Of a DNA stretch of 64,000 bases, positions 36,801-44,488 are shown in pieces. Below the pieces are notes generated by a model. That model searched no databases, was not told the DNA's origin, and was given only the letters and a program-made list of their open reading frames with translations. Location of the stretch: NCBI GenBank assembly GCA_002633005.1, contig NMRA01000085.1, positions 975,252 through 1,039,251 on the forward strand, in the 5' to 3' direction. The stretch comes from Phoronis australis. Its lineage: Eukaryota > Phoronida > Phoronidae. Within the stretch, counting starts at the first letter, position 1; the number at the start of each line of letters is the position of its first letter. The position numbers and the translations under genes are program-made.

Positions 36801-39072
36801 GCCTGCAAATGAAATGCAGCAACATTAAAGCTATGGTTCTTGGGAAAAATAGGGTTTTTTTGTTTTGACTACTTAACTCGATGAAATTGGTTTGTATTGT
36901 TCCTGATTTAGTTTAGAAGTGATGTTTGGGCCGGGGTTGAATTGGCAATTTGTTATTTCTTCAGACTGAGGTCACAAAGGTCACGACTTTGTTCAGCTCT
37001 TTCCAAGCCCAGATATCACTTTTATTGTCACTTAGCAACAATTTGAGACCTGTTTCATTGTGATGAGTGGCATAAATCAAAAACTGGTTTTTGACAGAAA
37101 GCGCACTTTAATGCGACATCACCTTGTAAGAAACTTTATGTACGATTATTTGGTATTTTATTTGATTAAGTTCCTTTCAATAAAAATGATAATAGTAAGA
37201 CGAATACGGTAGTAATACTTTATGATGTAATAATACCGTATGATATTGTAATAATACCGTAAATATGATATTGTAGTCTTATGATATTTTAATAATACTT
37301 TATGATGTAATAATACTGTATGATACTGTAATAATACTGTATGATATTATAATGATAATATTATATGATATTATAATGATAATACTGTATTATTTTGTAA
37401 CAATACTTCAGTGGTTTATATCATTCATTGTAGCCTTTCTCAGGAAGGAGCAGCCACACAGGCGCCAGCCACGCACAGTGAGCGAGCACTCCGCTAGTGG
37501 CGGTAGTGTGGGCAGCGAAATCTCATTCAAGTCTGAGTACATGCCCATGACTCCCAACGACGACTTCCTGTCCTCGTTCTCGCCTAGCAACAGCACCATG
37601 ATGTCACCCCCGCCGACATTTTACGAGATCATGAATGCTGAGCAGAAGGATAGTTTGGCAGCGACATCTGATGGTCAACCCCAAGCATCATCTCCTGGTT
37701 ACGCCGACATGAGAGGTTCAATGAGTAAACTTTCGTTAGATGCTCAAAGTAAAAACGATTCCTTGATGCAACCTGGAGGAATGGTGAAACAGCGAAAGGT
37801 GACTGATAGTCTTCCACCGTTAGATGGCACTGGAGGTAAAGGCAAGTTCAGATTCAATCGTATGAAGTCGTCAAGTAGTGAAGACTTCACAGAGCTGAAA
37901 CGCAACACGCTGTACAACTGGAACCATGAATACGATAATGTGACATACGAAGTGGATGAACCTCACACCTACGACGAAGCCGCATTCAAAGACATTGCAG
38001 ATGATATCGGAGCAATGAGCCAGGAGGAAAGANCGCCGACATGAGAGGTTCAATGAGTAAACTTTCGTTAGATGCTCAAAGTGAAAACGGTTCCTTGATG
38101 CGACCTGGAGGAATGGTGAAACAGCGAAAGGTGACTGATAGTCTTCCACCGTTAGATGGCACTGGAGGTAAAGGCAAGTTCAGATTCAATCGTATGAAGT
38201 CGTCAAGTAGTGAAGACTTCACAGAGCTGAAACGCAACACGCTGTACAACTGGAACCATGAATACGATAATGTGACATACGAAGTGGATGAACCTCACAC
38301 CTACGACGAAGCCGCATTCAAAGACATTGCAGATGATATCGGAGCAATGAGCCAGGAGGAAAGACGCTCCCGTAGCCCGGAGGAAACACGATTTGCAATT
38401 GCAGATATTCGCAAGATGTTCAGCTTGAAGTCCAAACAGTTCAATCGCTCCATGTCAAACCCTAACATAGTCGACATTGACTTCTCATCCCCAGTCACCA
38501 ATAAGAGTTTGGCGGCAGACCCCGTAGCAGTGAAACCAGCGAGCAATTTCACACCCACTGCGTCATCGCAGAAAGAACGCAAGCAGTCAGCGGGGGTTCT
38601 CGGTCTATCTCTTCGATCAAAGTCTAAGAAAAAAGGAGTCTCTAAAGAAAAGCCGGATTCCCCAAAAGTGACCAGTTCTTCTAAGCAACTGAGTATTAAA
38701 GGCATCACCCCGAGCAATAAGAGCAAATCATTCACCAAAAAGAAGCCTCTTACACCCACTTCATCAAACCAAAGTCACGAAACCGTGAGCCAAGAGGGCA
38801 CTCATTCTGCTACTCTGTCACTATCCCCACCCAGTAGAGAGTTTACTTTTCCCCCTTCCCAAATCGAAGAGCAAGCCAGGAAGTCGTCTCTGGTGTTGGA
38901 TGATGAGCGACCCCTGATTTGTAAAGGAGTGGAAAGCCCGCCGCAGCTAGCAGGAGGGGACGGTGCGAATGTAATGGCACTAAACAGAGCGTTTAGTGAC
39001 TCAAAGTCAAATGAACGACCAATGTTAGGCAGACGCTTACCAAGTCTTCCACAGAGCGAAACATGGTGTTAA
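6794..39072 (+). CDS. PH + IRS/DOK-type PTB docking protein (nine coding exons)
   Basis: Proposed exons are 6794-6820, 13872-14037, 18217-18399, 19301-19413, 29848-30051, 30266-30420, 34466-34625, 35489-35651 and 37434-39072. Every junction is GT-AG and the phases agree throughout. After removing a 331-bp assembly duplication in the last exon, the total is 826 codons including TAA. The order is a PH domain (residues ~9-125), a PTB domain of the IRS/DOK type (~127-230), then a disordered Ser/Pro-rich tail. The PTB shows WPLRCIRF and IEAGHRAPMGPGIYNFNTR, matching the family's strand with the conserved Arg and the EAG.R...GxG pattern. Tail motifs are YLNV (Y314), YMPM (Y426), YEIM (Y454) and YADM (Y480), plus YNWN and YDNV. 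YxxM sites bind PI3-kinase p85 and YxN sites bind GRB2, so the protein probably sits under a receptor tyrosine kinase at the membrane. WPL favours DOK; the YxxM cluster favours IRS. I cannot assign orthology. Confidence 0.85.
7226..7885. repeat. Fold-back element in intron 1 (imperfect palindrome)
   Basis: Bases 7226-7443 are imperfectly repeated in inverted orientation at about 7637-7885. Matching blocks include 'tacaatccgactccatta', 'catggtgattccaaaa' and 'cctgtcggcaggattgataac'. The centre is near 7540 and lies in a non-matching spacer. No open frame suggests a transposase, so this could be a fold-back transposon or two copies of one repeat inserted head to head. Confidence 0.7.
7886..9423. 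other. Intron 1, repeats only
   Basis: Nothing coding is supported. The segment at 8690-9010 is a diverged copy of the dispersed repeat at about 4930-5250 and 2970-3100. Confidence 0.4.
9424..9797 (-). repeat. BEL/Pao LTR, left (3' LTR of the element)
   Basis: It aligns with 12818-13185 from 'cttattcaaacaa' to about 'cacttaca'. Outer edges are approximate; no clean TG...CA boundary or target duplication was identified. Confidence 0.75.
9908..12750 (-). pseudogene. BEL/Pao pol remnant (protease, RT, RNase H, DUF5641)
   Basis: On the minus strand, about 12750-12600 shows a DNGSSACFI protease-like stretch. Bases 12121-11687 carry the N-terminal RT (WYLTHHGVYHPKKSGKIRVI is BEL/Pao-like). Bases 11690-10890 carry the RT palm and connection: YVND where the family has YVDD, then GVQWFVSSDELGF and SSVYDPSGIVAPVILQAK, then an RNase H start (VHVFSDASNMGYASCAYLH). 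Bases 10673-10338 are linker. Bases 10138-9908 resemble DUF5641 (VGDVVLLMNENKPRNHWDMG). Stops and frameshifts separate the pieces, and the altered catalytic box and missing integrase core make it inactive. Confidence 0.85.
12818..13185 (-). repeat. BEL/Pao LTR, right (5' LTR of the element)
   Basis: This is the direct-repeat partner of 9424-9797. Its inner edge abuts protease-like sequence almost directly, so the leader and gag have been deleted here. Confidence 0.75.
13186..13871. other. Intron 1 end, nothing recognised
   Basis: This AT-rich sequence holds only short open frames without domain signal. It ends with the pyrimidine tract and cttacag acceptor of the PH exon. Confidence 0.4.
13872..18399 (+). 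CDS. PH-domain exons of the docking protein (13872-14037 and 18217-18399)
   Basis: Exon 13872-14037 follows a cttacag acceptor and encodes GSLLKLNVKGAKKK, then WKERYFILKR, the typical PH strand pattern with K/R-rich loops. It leaves in phase 1 at G|gtgaga. Exon 18217-18399 follows ttgcag and encodes the second half of the domain (KYSVLKRGTICGKDHTVQL, then FRDMFVFYLQTQTQL as the C-terminal helix), ending C|gtgagt. The usual helix Trp is replaced by Phe/Met. The 4.2 kb intron between them holds only repeats. Confidence 0.85.
14850..15130. repeat. Diverged relative of the tandem-repeat element at 26.3-28.0 kb
   Basis: The text 'gcattgtaccatcatccccgtctgtttggtatctgctgctatatctccaaaat' matches the lead-in of the 26.3 kb array, and it is followed by 'gcctagtggcaatgttagttttcctttgtg', which resembles an A-type unit. 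It is a single partial copy in intron 2. A short direct repeat ('gaaccatgattggctggtgtat' twice) follows at about 15270-15335. Confidence 0.6.
15131..18216. other. Rest of intron 2, no exon supported
   Basis: It contains a 108-bp tandem duplication (16644-16859) and a dispersed repeat at about 17008-17250 that recurs at 29562-29730 ('attttcctctt...catttgatttccagttt...tttttgtcattccaaac'). Confidence 0.45.
16644..16859. repeat. Tandem duplication, 108-bp period, two copies
   Basis: Bases 16644-16751 and 16752-16859 are nearly identical (one reads 'gtactacacataatatc', the other 'gtgccgcacaaaatatc'). Because 108 is a multiple of three the frame stays open across both copies, which makes a spurious repetitive open frame. 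Confidence 0.92.
19301..19413 (+). CDS. PTB-domain exon 1 of the docking protein
   Basis: It follows a tggttttcag acceptor and enters in phase 1. It encodes DCFNVRPEDSEDQRKIGARG followed by SLCLLHISQWGVTLCLS, the first half of an IRS-type PTB domain (strand, G-x-C/Y-x-L-x-I strand, then a hydrophobic strand). It leaves in phase 0 at tcg|gtagga. It is followed by the longest intron (about 10.4 kb), which holds most of the mobile elements in this gene. Confidence 0.82.
20325..23845. repeat. Giant imperfect palindrome (~3.5 kb) in intron 4
   Basis: The left arm (20325-~22260) and right arm (~22275-23845) are inverted copies, with the centre close to the 'accgatcggtcc' sequence at about 22268. 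Matching blocks recur along the whole length, for example 'cgcctgacgatatcttcatcc' near 20490 against its complement near 23680, 'aaattaactagttctgac' near 20727 against 23450, and 'agtaaactact' near 22024 against 22445. The left arm is longer because of a MITE (21608-21783) and adjacent sequence. Arms are visibly diverged, so the structure is old. I see no transposase. Confidence 0.8.
21608..21783. mobile_element. MITE with TTGACCTATC inverted ends, copy 2
   Basis: It is bounded by TTGACCTATCG and CGATAGGTCAA and is homologous to 3234-3407 in the opposite orientation. It occurs in only one arm of the palindrome, so it was inserted after the palindrome formed. Confidence 0.75.
24357..24389. repeat. 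Perfect 16-bp inverted repeat with 1-nt spacer
   Basis: The arms are TTCCATGTGACAAATG and its exact complement, separated by one G. Further partial copies of the same word (acatgtgacatttg, tgttccatgtgag) follow up to about 24430, so the region is a small cluster of inverted and direct copies of 'CATGTGACA'. Confidence 0.9.
24581..25023 (-). mobile_element. Penelope-like element fragment with perfect 32-bp inverted ends
   Basis: The left end (24581-24612) and right end (24992-25023) are exact inverted repeats of 32 bp, beginning GACAATTGCCGCACAAATAA. Minus-strand sequence at about 24955-24730 reads DRLNEHNASDKSNIYRHCIS and later AKELLYIKESLAIEDQHATD, which resembles the C-terminal GIY-YIG endonuclease tail of Penelope-like retroelements. 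Just inside each end is a GACGAAAC motif in mirrored orientation. On the minus strand 24651-24622 reads CTGATGA, a GTCTT/AAGAC stem, then GAAAC, the core of a hammerhead ribozyme, which Penelope-like elements are known to carry. Confidence 0.6.
25024..26219. other. Intron 4 segment, nothing recognised
   Basis: Only short AT-rich frames are present. No repeat shared with the rest of the window was noticed. Confidence 0.4.
26300..28031. mobile_element. Helitron-like tandem-repeat element with CTCF-consensus units
   Basis: A GC-richer lead-in (26320-26440, 'ccgtccgtccggcgtcc' reiterations) is followed by eleven units of about 110-157 bp. Each has a CC(A/C/T)CCTAGTGG-type core, then 'ttttt', then a 'tgaaattt.g' stretch. 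Units follow an A-B-C order repeated over about 390-445 bp (A at 26531, 26951, 27394, 27820; B at 26673, 27096, 27541, 27931; C at 26830, 27252, 27679). The array ends with a hairpin (CAACGC-TCC-GCGTTG, 28011-28025) and CTCTTG at 28031. The same end recurs at 39780 and, inverted, at 53404. A 3' hairpin with a central ~150-bp tandem array is typical of non-autonomous Helitron/Helentron elements. No Rep/helicase is present. Confidence 0.65.
26531..27944 (-). promoter_or_regulatory. Eleven CTCF-core-like motifs, one per repeat unit
   Basis: Reading the minus strand, motifs lie at 26531-26544, 26673-26686, 26830-26843, 26951-26964, 27096-27109, 27252-27265, 27394-27407, 27541-27554, 27679-27692, 27820-27833 and 27931-27944. 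Compared with the vertebrate CTCF core CCASYAGRKGGCRS, five (1, 2, 4, 5, 7) match every position, e.g. CCACTAGGTGGCGC, and the other six have one mismatch. All point the same way. Binding is not shown; this is a sequence match. Confidence 0.55.
28032..29847. other. End of intron 4, no exon supported
   Basis: No domain-bearing frame was found. Bases 29562-29730 are the second copy of the dispersed repeat at about 17008-17250. The segment ends with the acceptor at 29847. Confidence 0.4.
29848..30051 (+). CDS. PTB-domain exon 2 of the docking protein
   Basis: The acceptor is tttctag at 29841-29847; the nearer ccag at 29855 would break phase. The exon reads LSRAILAQWPLRCIRFYQAS, then GHFQIEAGHRAPMGPGIYNF and MYDILDDFVNKAIGLSK, which are the second sheet and the C-terminal helix of an IRS/DOK PTB domain. 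The Arg-containing WPLRCIRF strand and the EAGHR turn lie where the family binds NPxpY peptides. It ends AAG|gtattc. Confidence 0.88.
30266..30420 (+). CDS. Docking-protein tail exon 6
   Basis: It starts after ctttag, reads RTNPDADEAVAEQHSNMADL and continues to NYTSVTKEPSVM, ending AG|gtaatt in phase 2. It is polar and low in hydrophobics, consistent with a disordered linker after the PTB domain. Support comes from phase agreement with both neighbours. Confidence 0.75.
30777..33382. repeat. Tandem copy of ~1.3 kb joined at a single N (probable unmerged haplotypes), intron 6
   Basis: Bases 30777-32074 and 32078-33382 are near-identical along their length, with scattered substitutions and a few small indels (for example extra bases at about 31753-31765 absent from copy 2). 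The join is the single N at 32075. This fits two alleles placed in series by the assembler. No exon is affected. Confidence 0.85.
33383..34465. other. Rest of intron 6
   Basis: No exon is seen. At about 34270-34400 a diverged single unit of the 26.3 kb repeat occurs ('ctctttagtggcagttatgtttgtgc...cttcatgaaattta'). Confidence 0.4.
34466..34625 (+). CDS. Docking-protein tail exon 7 (YLNV motif)
   Basis: It starts after ttacag and completes the split Arg codon. It reads QTSSSNQENIPLPIKNIRPS, then PPNEYLNVTPEGAE, and ends GAG|gtaag. NEYLNV is a textbook GRB2-SH2 docking motif (pYxN) in an acidic/proline context. Confidence 0.8.
35245..35297. repeat. Perfect 16-bp stem hairpin in intron 7
   Basis: TTTTGAGAACCAGTTT at 35245-35260 is exactly complemented at 35282-35297, with a 21-base loop. 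A decayed version, still with AAACTGGTTCTCAAAA on one side and a similar loop, lies at about 23265-23310, so this is a dispersed hairpin sequence. Confidence 0.85.
35489..35651 (+). CDS. Docking-protein tail exon 8
   Basis: It starts after cttcacag and reads ALKVFIPPQSVDVDNRPKLS, then a second IPPQNVDN unit and RPLARSTDPLDIKAPIND, ending G|gttag in phase 1. It contains two copies of an IPPQ(S/N)VD motif about 18 residues apart. No Tyr motif is present. Confidence 0.78.
35652..37433. other. Intron 8, with an AT-rich tandem repeat at 37195-37405
   Basis: At about 36180-36300 a diverged relative of the 26.3 kb repeat appears ('gtatcacctaaactgcttgc...cacctgtaggtggcac'). From 37195 to about 37405 the sequence is a tandem array of variants of 'taataatactgtatgatat', ending about 30 bases before the terminal-exon acceptor. 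Confidence 0.6.
37434..39072 (+). CDS. Docking-protein terminal exon (YxxM cluster), interrupted by an assembly duplication
   Basis: The exon follows cattgtag and starts by completing an Ala codon. It encodes FKSEYMPMTP, PPTFYEIM and PGYADMRG (three YxxM sites), then a Tyr-rich patch (LYNWNHEYDNVTYEVDEPHT) and a Ser/Lys-rich region ending SLPQSETWC. Bases 37702-38032 are repeated as 38034-38364 around the single N at 38033, and this puts the two halves in different frames. Dropping one copy restores one frame of 1307 bases to the TAA at 39070-39072. The low-complexity Ser/Lys region and YxN motifs fit an adaptor tail. Confidence 0.85.
37702..38364. repeat. 331-bp exonic duplication joined at a single N (assembly artefact)
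   Basis: Bases 37702-38032 and 38034-38364 have equal length and differ at three positions (gtaaaaacgattcc against gtgaaaacggttcc, and gcaacctgg against gcgacctgg). These change K/E, D/G and Q/R. The N is at 38033. Keeping both would shift the reading frame; keeping one leaves it open. Allelic copies are the simplest explanation. Confidence 0.92.
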
Positions 39073-42000
39073 ACATGGTGAGATTCTTTTAATTGGCCAT
39101 TTTACGGTTTTTTGATAACTTACTTATTGTGTATCTCTAAAATGGAGAATGTGATATATGTACTATCTAGATGACTACATGTTGACTAACGACGCCCTCT
39201 GGAGAGCCTCTTCAACATCTACAGTGAAATAGAATTGTCTCTATCTGCACCCTGTGGCAGCTGTTATCAACATTGTCTGACAAACATTTTGAGAATTGCT
39301 ACAAATGCAATATTTTAGTGAAATTTTAATCAAACACCTGCAAGTGCTTGCCTGATAACTATGTAAACAATTTGTTATTACTTAGTCACACATAGAACTG
39401 GTGGTATAATTTGGCTGAATTTTCTCCCATAATGCTTTGCAGTCAGTCACCTTTTCAAAAATCGTAGAATAGTCTTGTTGGTAGTTGGTGTAAATAGCAA
39501 CACTGGGTGACACATTGCTAGATATTGAACCAAGTTTTATACTTGGCAGGAAGCCCCTTTGTTTTAGTTTCGTCAACTTCGGGCCTCAACATAATCTTCA
39601 GGGATAATATTCTGGTGTACAGCTTTCTATTAAAGAAGCGATGACATGTTCCCGTTTTCAGCTGGATTGTATGTTTTTGTGCCATCTAGTGGCCATTTTT
39701 ATGACACAAATAAACAACCCTAAAAGCACACCATTTGCAATGCATTCGTGGGTGCATTTCAACACTCCGCGTTGCTCTTGTTGATGTTAACGTTTAGTAA
39801 GAACACAAACTCCTTGGCTGCCATGGAGATGTATTTTTCTGTGTTAATTGCTCTTCCCCTGACCTATATTTACTCTCTATGCAATAGTAACCAATGACAT
39901 AAGCGGCCCAACAAAAGGCTAGCATCTTGGTTCTGCATTCATTTCCACCAATCAAACCCAATATCTTACTTGCTATTCACACAGTTGGTGCCAGTTGCTG
40001 TGTTCGCTCAATGAAAGTGAACTATTTACCTCAGTCACTTCTTTTTGTTCTATGGATAGCAAATACACGCCAAGGGAAGACATTAACACAGGAATTGGCT
40101 GTCTATGATAACCAAGCGCCTTTCTGCATGTAACATCAATTGTGATTACTTTCCCCTGTAAGACACTGTAGTTCTCAAGTTCATGATCTCTATTTTATAC
40201 AAAGCTTGTCTATTTGAATTTCTGATTGTTAACACTAGTCAGAAATGATAGGTATTTGGCCAATTTCTGGTCACTCATGACAATGGTGTGGAGACACTGT
40301 AAGACAGTGTAGCGTCCTTGTTGCGGGCTTGTGATACATGTCAAATCATGGCGCCCTGTCACTTGCAAATTGTAAGAGCAGTTTTGTTCTGCTTTAGAAT
40401 TTTCAGTGCAATGAACCTTTGAAAAAAGTTATTGTACTGACAACATTCAAAATGTTAAAAACTCAAGCATACCTCTTGTAGAATTTTTCTGTCCCAAACT
40501 TGCTTTAGCGTAACTTGCCAGGAATTTATCACATCAACGAAGTTGTGTTTAAACGTGTATTTTAAAATTTGCAATGTGCGTTTTCATCAACATTTTTAAC
40601 TGTGTAATTATTTGTTCTGTAGAATTCCATAGGTTTTGTACTTAGTCACCGTTTAGCAATGTGTCTTTAATGCTTTGCGGTCTAAATAACCAGCATTTGC
40701 CGCTTTTGATTTCAATGAAAAATAATACAGATATTTACTAAATATTAACTAATGTGTGGCATAATTTATTTTCTCATATTTACATAATTTGATGTTAAGG
40801 TACGGCAACTTGTGGAAGTAACCGCTGTGTATCCAATCAAGTCATTTTTTGAGATTAAAGGTTTCGGCAGGATGTAACGTCTGGTAGCTGAGTGAAGTTT
40901 TTAATAGTTCGATTTTAAGTTCAGTTGTCTGGTGAACTGCACTCTTGTACATTAGATCTGAATACCGTACTTAAATTTTGGCAGTGTTCGCCTATTGTGC
41001 ACTTTTGTATTCCCATGTATTCGTTTTCAAACCGCTTGATAGGTATTCATAAAATTTGGTATGTATTGCCCATAACTTTCATCAATTTGCACTTAGTAGT
41101 CTACTTATTCTACTTTGTGGATTTATTTGTAATTTTGAATACTTTGCATTTATAGTAAGGGCTATGTATGGTTTTGAACAATTATCACTTTTTAAGGGTT
41201 CGGAGTGTTTCATCTAGTGTCAGTTTTAGTTTGATACTCATTGTCTCATGCCATTCTTCCTGTGTGCTTTGCACATGTAACTGCCCTTTTCCCAATCTTC
41301 AGAATCAAGAAAATTTAATGTTGGCATGAATTTCAGTGTCCCAAATTTTATAGACTGTCCCTAACTTGAGAGTTTTTACTGTAGTTCTATCACAAACAGT
41401 GAATGCAAATGATTCTACTCCAATGTTTCAGAGTGAGTCATGCTTTTGCAAATGAGCCCAGAGAACAATTTTTTAATCCATCCTTTTAATTGAACAAATC
41501 AAGCTTCTGGAATTTTTACGTTATTACATGTGTAAATGTGTACGTTGTTTTAGATATTTTAACGAAGAACTTTGCGTGTTAATATTTGCTTTTGGCGAAA
41601 TTGACATCTCTATTTTTAAACGACTCTAAGGTGCTTGTAAATTGTTTCGCAGTATCTGTACGTTATCACTTGTTCAAGGTGAAGTAAATATTTTAATGAA
41701 AACTCACCGTTTGTTTTTTCTTCTGCTAGAATTAATTTAACAACATTATTGTGAATTACAATTATATTTTTTGAATGTGGGAAAGTAATAGTTGATAGCA
41801 TTGTATCCTTTTTGTGGCCTATCACATAATTATGCTATTATACAAGACCAATGTAATAAGACATGACTGCTAATTCTGTCAAGTGCAAAAATTGCAATAA
41901 CTGTTACGCACAGTCTAAGGACCCTTAAAAATGCGTTTCGTTTTTCTAAGCATGGAACAGGCGGTGGACTGGACGTGAAAATTTTGAAACATTCTGCAGC

Positions 42001-44488
42001 AAAATTTTAATTACAGATTGGCTTAGCCACCTCACCAACTTTCCTGTGAATTTCTCATAGTTGTCGGCCATGATGGGAAGGTAACTCTGCTGATGAGAAA
42101 TGTGGCAGGGAATTCTGGGTCATTTTGTCTGAATACTTTTGGCACGTACTGTAGATCTTGGCAAATAATGGCCGTGATAAGTATCCAACACCCACTGCTG
42201 AGCATTTAGCTTTAGCTCATTTTAAAGTGTAAAATCAGTTTTACTGCAATTTTCAGCGTTAAGGGGATGAAAATTACATTATTTTTTCTGGCAAAAATTC
42301 GGATTTTAGCATGTTGGCGAGGAGAAACAAGAAAGTTCAAAACGAAAGAAAATTTACTGATTTTAATCCAGGCAAGTTTTTGCGAAAAGGGCAAAGCTGT
42401 CGAGAACTGAGAGTGAAAGTATGAAGTATGTGCTGTGAAAATGGAGCAGAGGCTATACCTTAAATGTAAGTTTTAAATCGGTTTAAAAAACAGTAAGGGC
42501 AATGGTCTAATTGTTTTGCGAAACCAAACTCAAAATTATTGTTGACATATTTTGCTCCGACTGCTTTAATACAAACTCCATTATTCTGTACTCCTGGGTG
42601 AATGTCCCAATTATTCTTTGCAAATTAATTGAATTCCTTGACAATAATGAATAAATAAGAAAATAATCGAGGACATGTTTACGTCTTCAAAATGTGGTTA
42701 TAACCTAACGACGCATTTCCCTGGAAACGTAAAAACAGCATGCAACACTCCCAAACATTAGGCTGCGCATTTACATCCGACTATGAGGACGTACTAATAT
42801 AGGCCAATAGGCAAGCGAATTCAGTTACGTTTTTTCCTTTAGAGTGTCTTGTTCTGTATTATCCATACGACGCTATGATAAACATTCAGTGAAATTCATA
42901 GATGTAAGGAAGTCGATACAAGTATTCAACATTTAATGAATCTTAACACAACCAAGTCCCTAACAATCATAGCTTAAGAACATTTTAACTCACAAAATAT
43001 TAAATGTAATCAACCTGCAATAATCACATTTCACAGGTGGAATTGAATTAATTTTGCACTTTCTATTTTATGTGGTAGCATTTAGGTTCCCTCAAGTTCT
43101 CTTTTCTCTTTACAACTCAATCATGATCATCAATATATGGAAATTAGCAAATGTGAAGTAGAAATATGTAGTTGTCTCCCTTTTTACTACACCTGCCAAA
43201 AGTACAACCACAATTCTCTACTTGTTTCGCACAAAATCAATCGCCAAAAGTTTCATTAATATATTTCAAAGGCTGATTGCTACAGATAACGTAGACTTTG
43301 CCAAATGTTCTTCCATGAAATCCACACAGCACAAACCACGCACCATACTAGTAATGAACTAAATTTTTCTTAATCTTTATTTTTGTGGACAAATTTGACA
43401 CGCTAGAATTTCTCTTGTCGGACATACTGTGGGCTAAATAAGTGAAACTCCTGTAATCGTACAAAATACTTTTCCGTGACGACGAAGGTAACTGACACAA
43501 ACCGATGGCGAAGACCACTTGCATTCAGTCAAAATTATTAGAAATTCGGGGTACAGTTTTGGGGTGTGCTCTAAAATGTCTAAATTTCAGATCCAGGTTT
43601 TTAAAAATTATCAAAAAGTCACATTCACAAAGTGTTATCTGTTGTAAAATTATGAGCGCCAAAATGGTTGGATTATCACTGACACAGTAGAAACTGCTTT
43701 CATATTCAAGGATATAACATCGACGAATGCCACTTGGAAGAAACTTTGTGTAAAGCTGCTCTTCCTAAATGCAACAATGACCAAATGTTTTAAGCAAAAA
43801 TCCTCAGAAAGATCCTGGTTTAGAACCAAAATCAAAAAAATACGTCTGCCGCATGTCATTACATGAGACTGGCTAACCAATTGACTTTAAAAACCTCAAA
43901 AGAAATTTGCTTTAACATCATTAGATATGCAAAGTTTGGCTAAAATACGTCTATCAAAGTTTTCAATTAGAACACACTTCAGATACGATCAATTAACCGT
44001 TTAACAACTTCTACAATAAATGTGGCTTGATTTAAGTTCACAAAATTATTCACAAACAATCTGAATACTCATATGTAATTCTTATCAAATGATTCCAAAA
44101 AATTCAAATATCTGATTTACAAAAACAAACACAAATTAATGCTGACCAAAAACTACATAACAACGTTTTTTTCAAAACCTTATCTGACAATGCCTTAGGT
44201 GAAGTTCAAATCAATGAACCAGCAGTGTCTGCCATAAGTTAAATGGAATGAAAATATGAATCTAATTTTGTGTGGTCGCACTGCATGGCACAACCTTTGA
44301 CATCACAACTTGATAAATTACTTATACCTATGTCAATGCACCCTTAACTTGATCATCATGACCTTTGACCTAGGCATGACCCTTGACTGATAATTGTGGC
44401 AAAATTATGAGGTATCAAATTAGACGAGTATTACAGATGCTGGGCTTAAATCCTGAGACTGAATGCGCTAAGACTTTCAACGCAACGT
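39073..44488. other. Intergenic between two convergent genes, no supported gene
   Basis: Bases 39655-39780 are a solo end of the Helitron-like family, with a perfect CTCF-core match on the minus strand at 39679-39692 and the same 3' hairpin terminus. The rest is AT-rich with short frames only. It should hold the 3' UTRs of both flanking genes. A minus-strand AATAAA near 43380 is a possible, unproven polyadenylation signal for the 44489-45862 gene. Confidence 0.5.

Noticed and set aside
38301-38759. Minus-strand 152-residue frame
   Set aside because: It is antisense to the docking-protein terminal exon, whose plus-strand frame is supported by splicing and motifs.
39072-39086. Possible splice donor (acatg|gtgaga) just after the docking-protein stop
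   Set aside because: It lies after an in-frame TAA. I could not find a downstream exon, so I kept the stop as the gene end.
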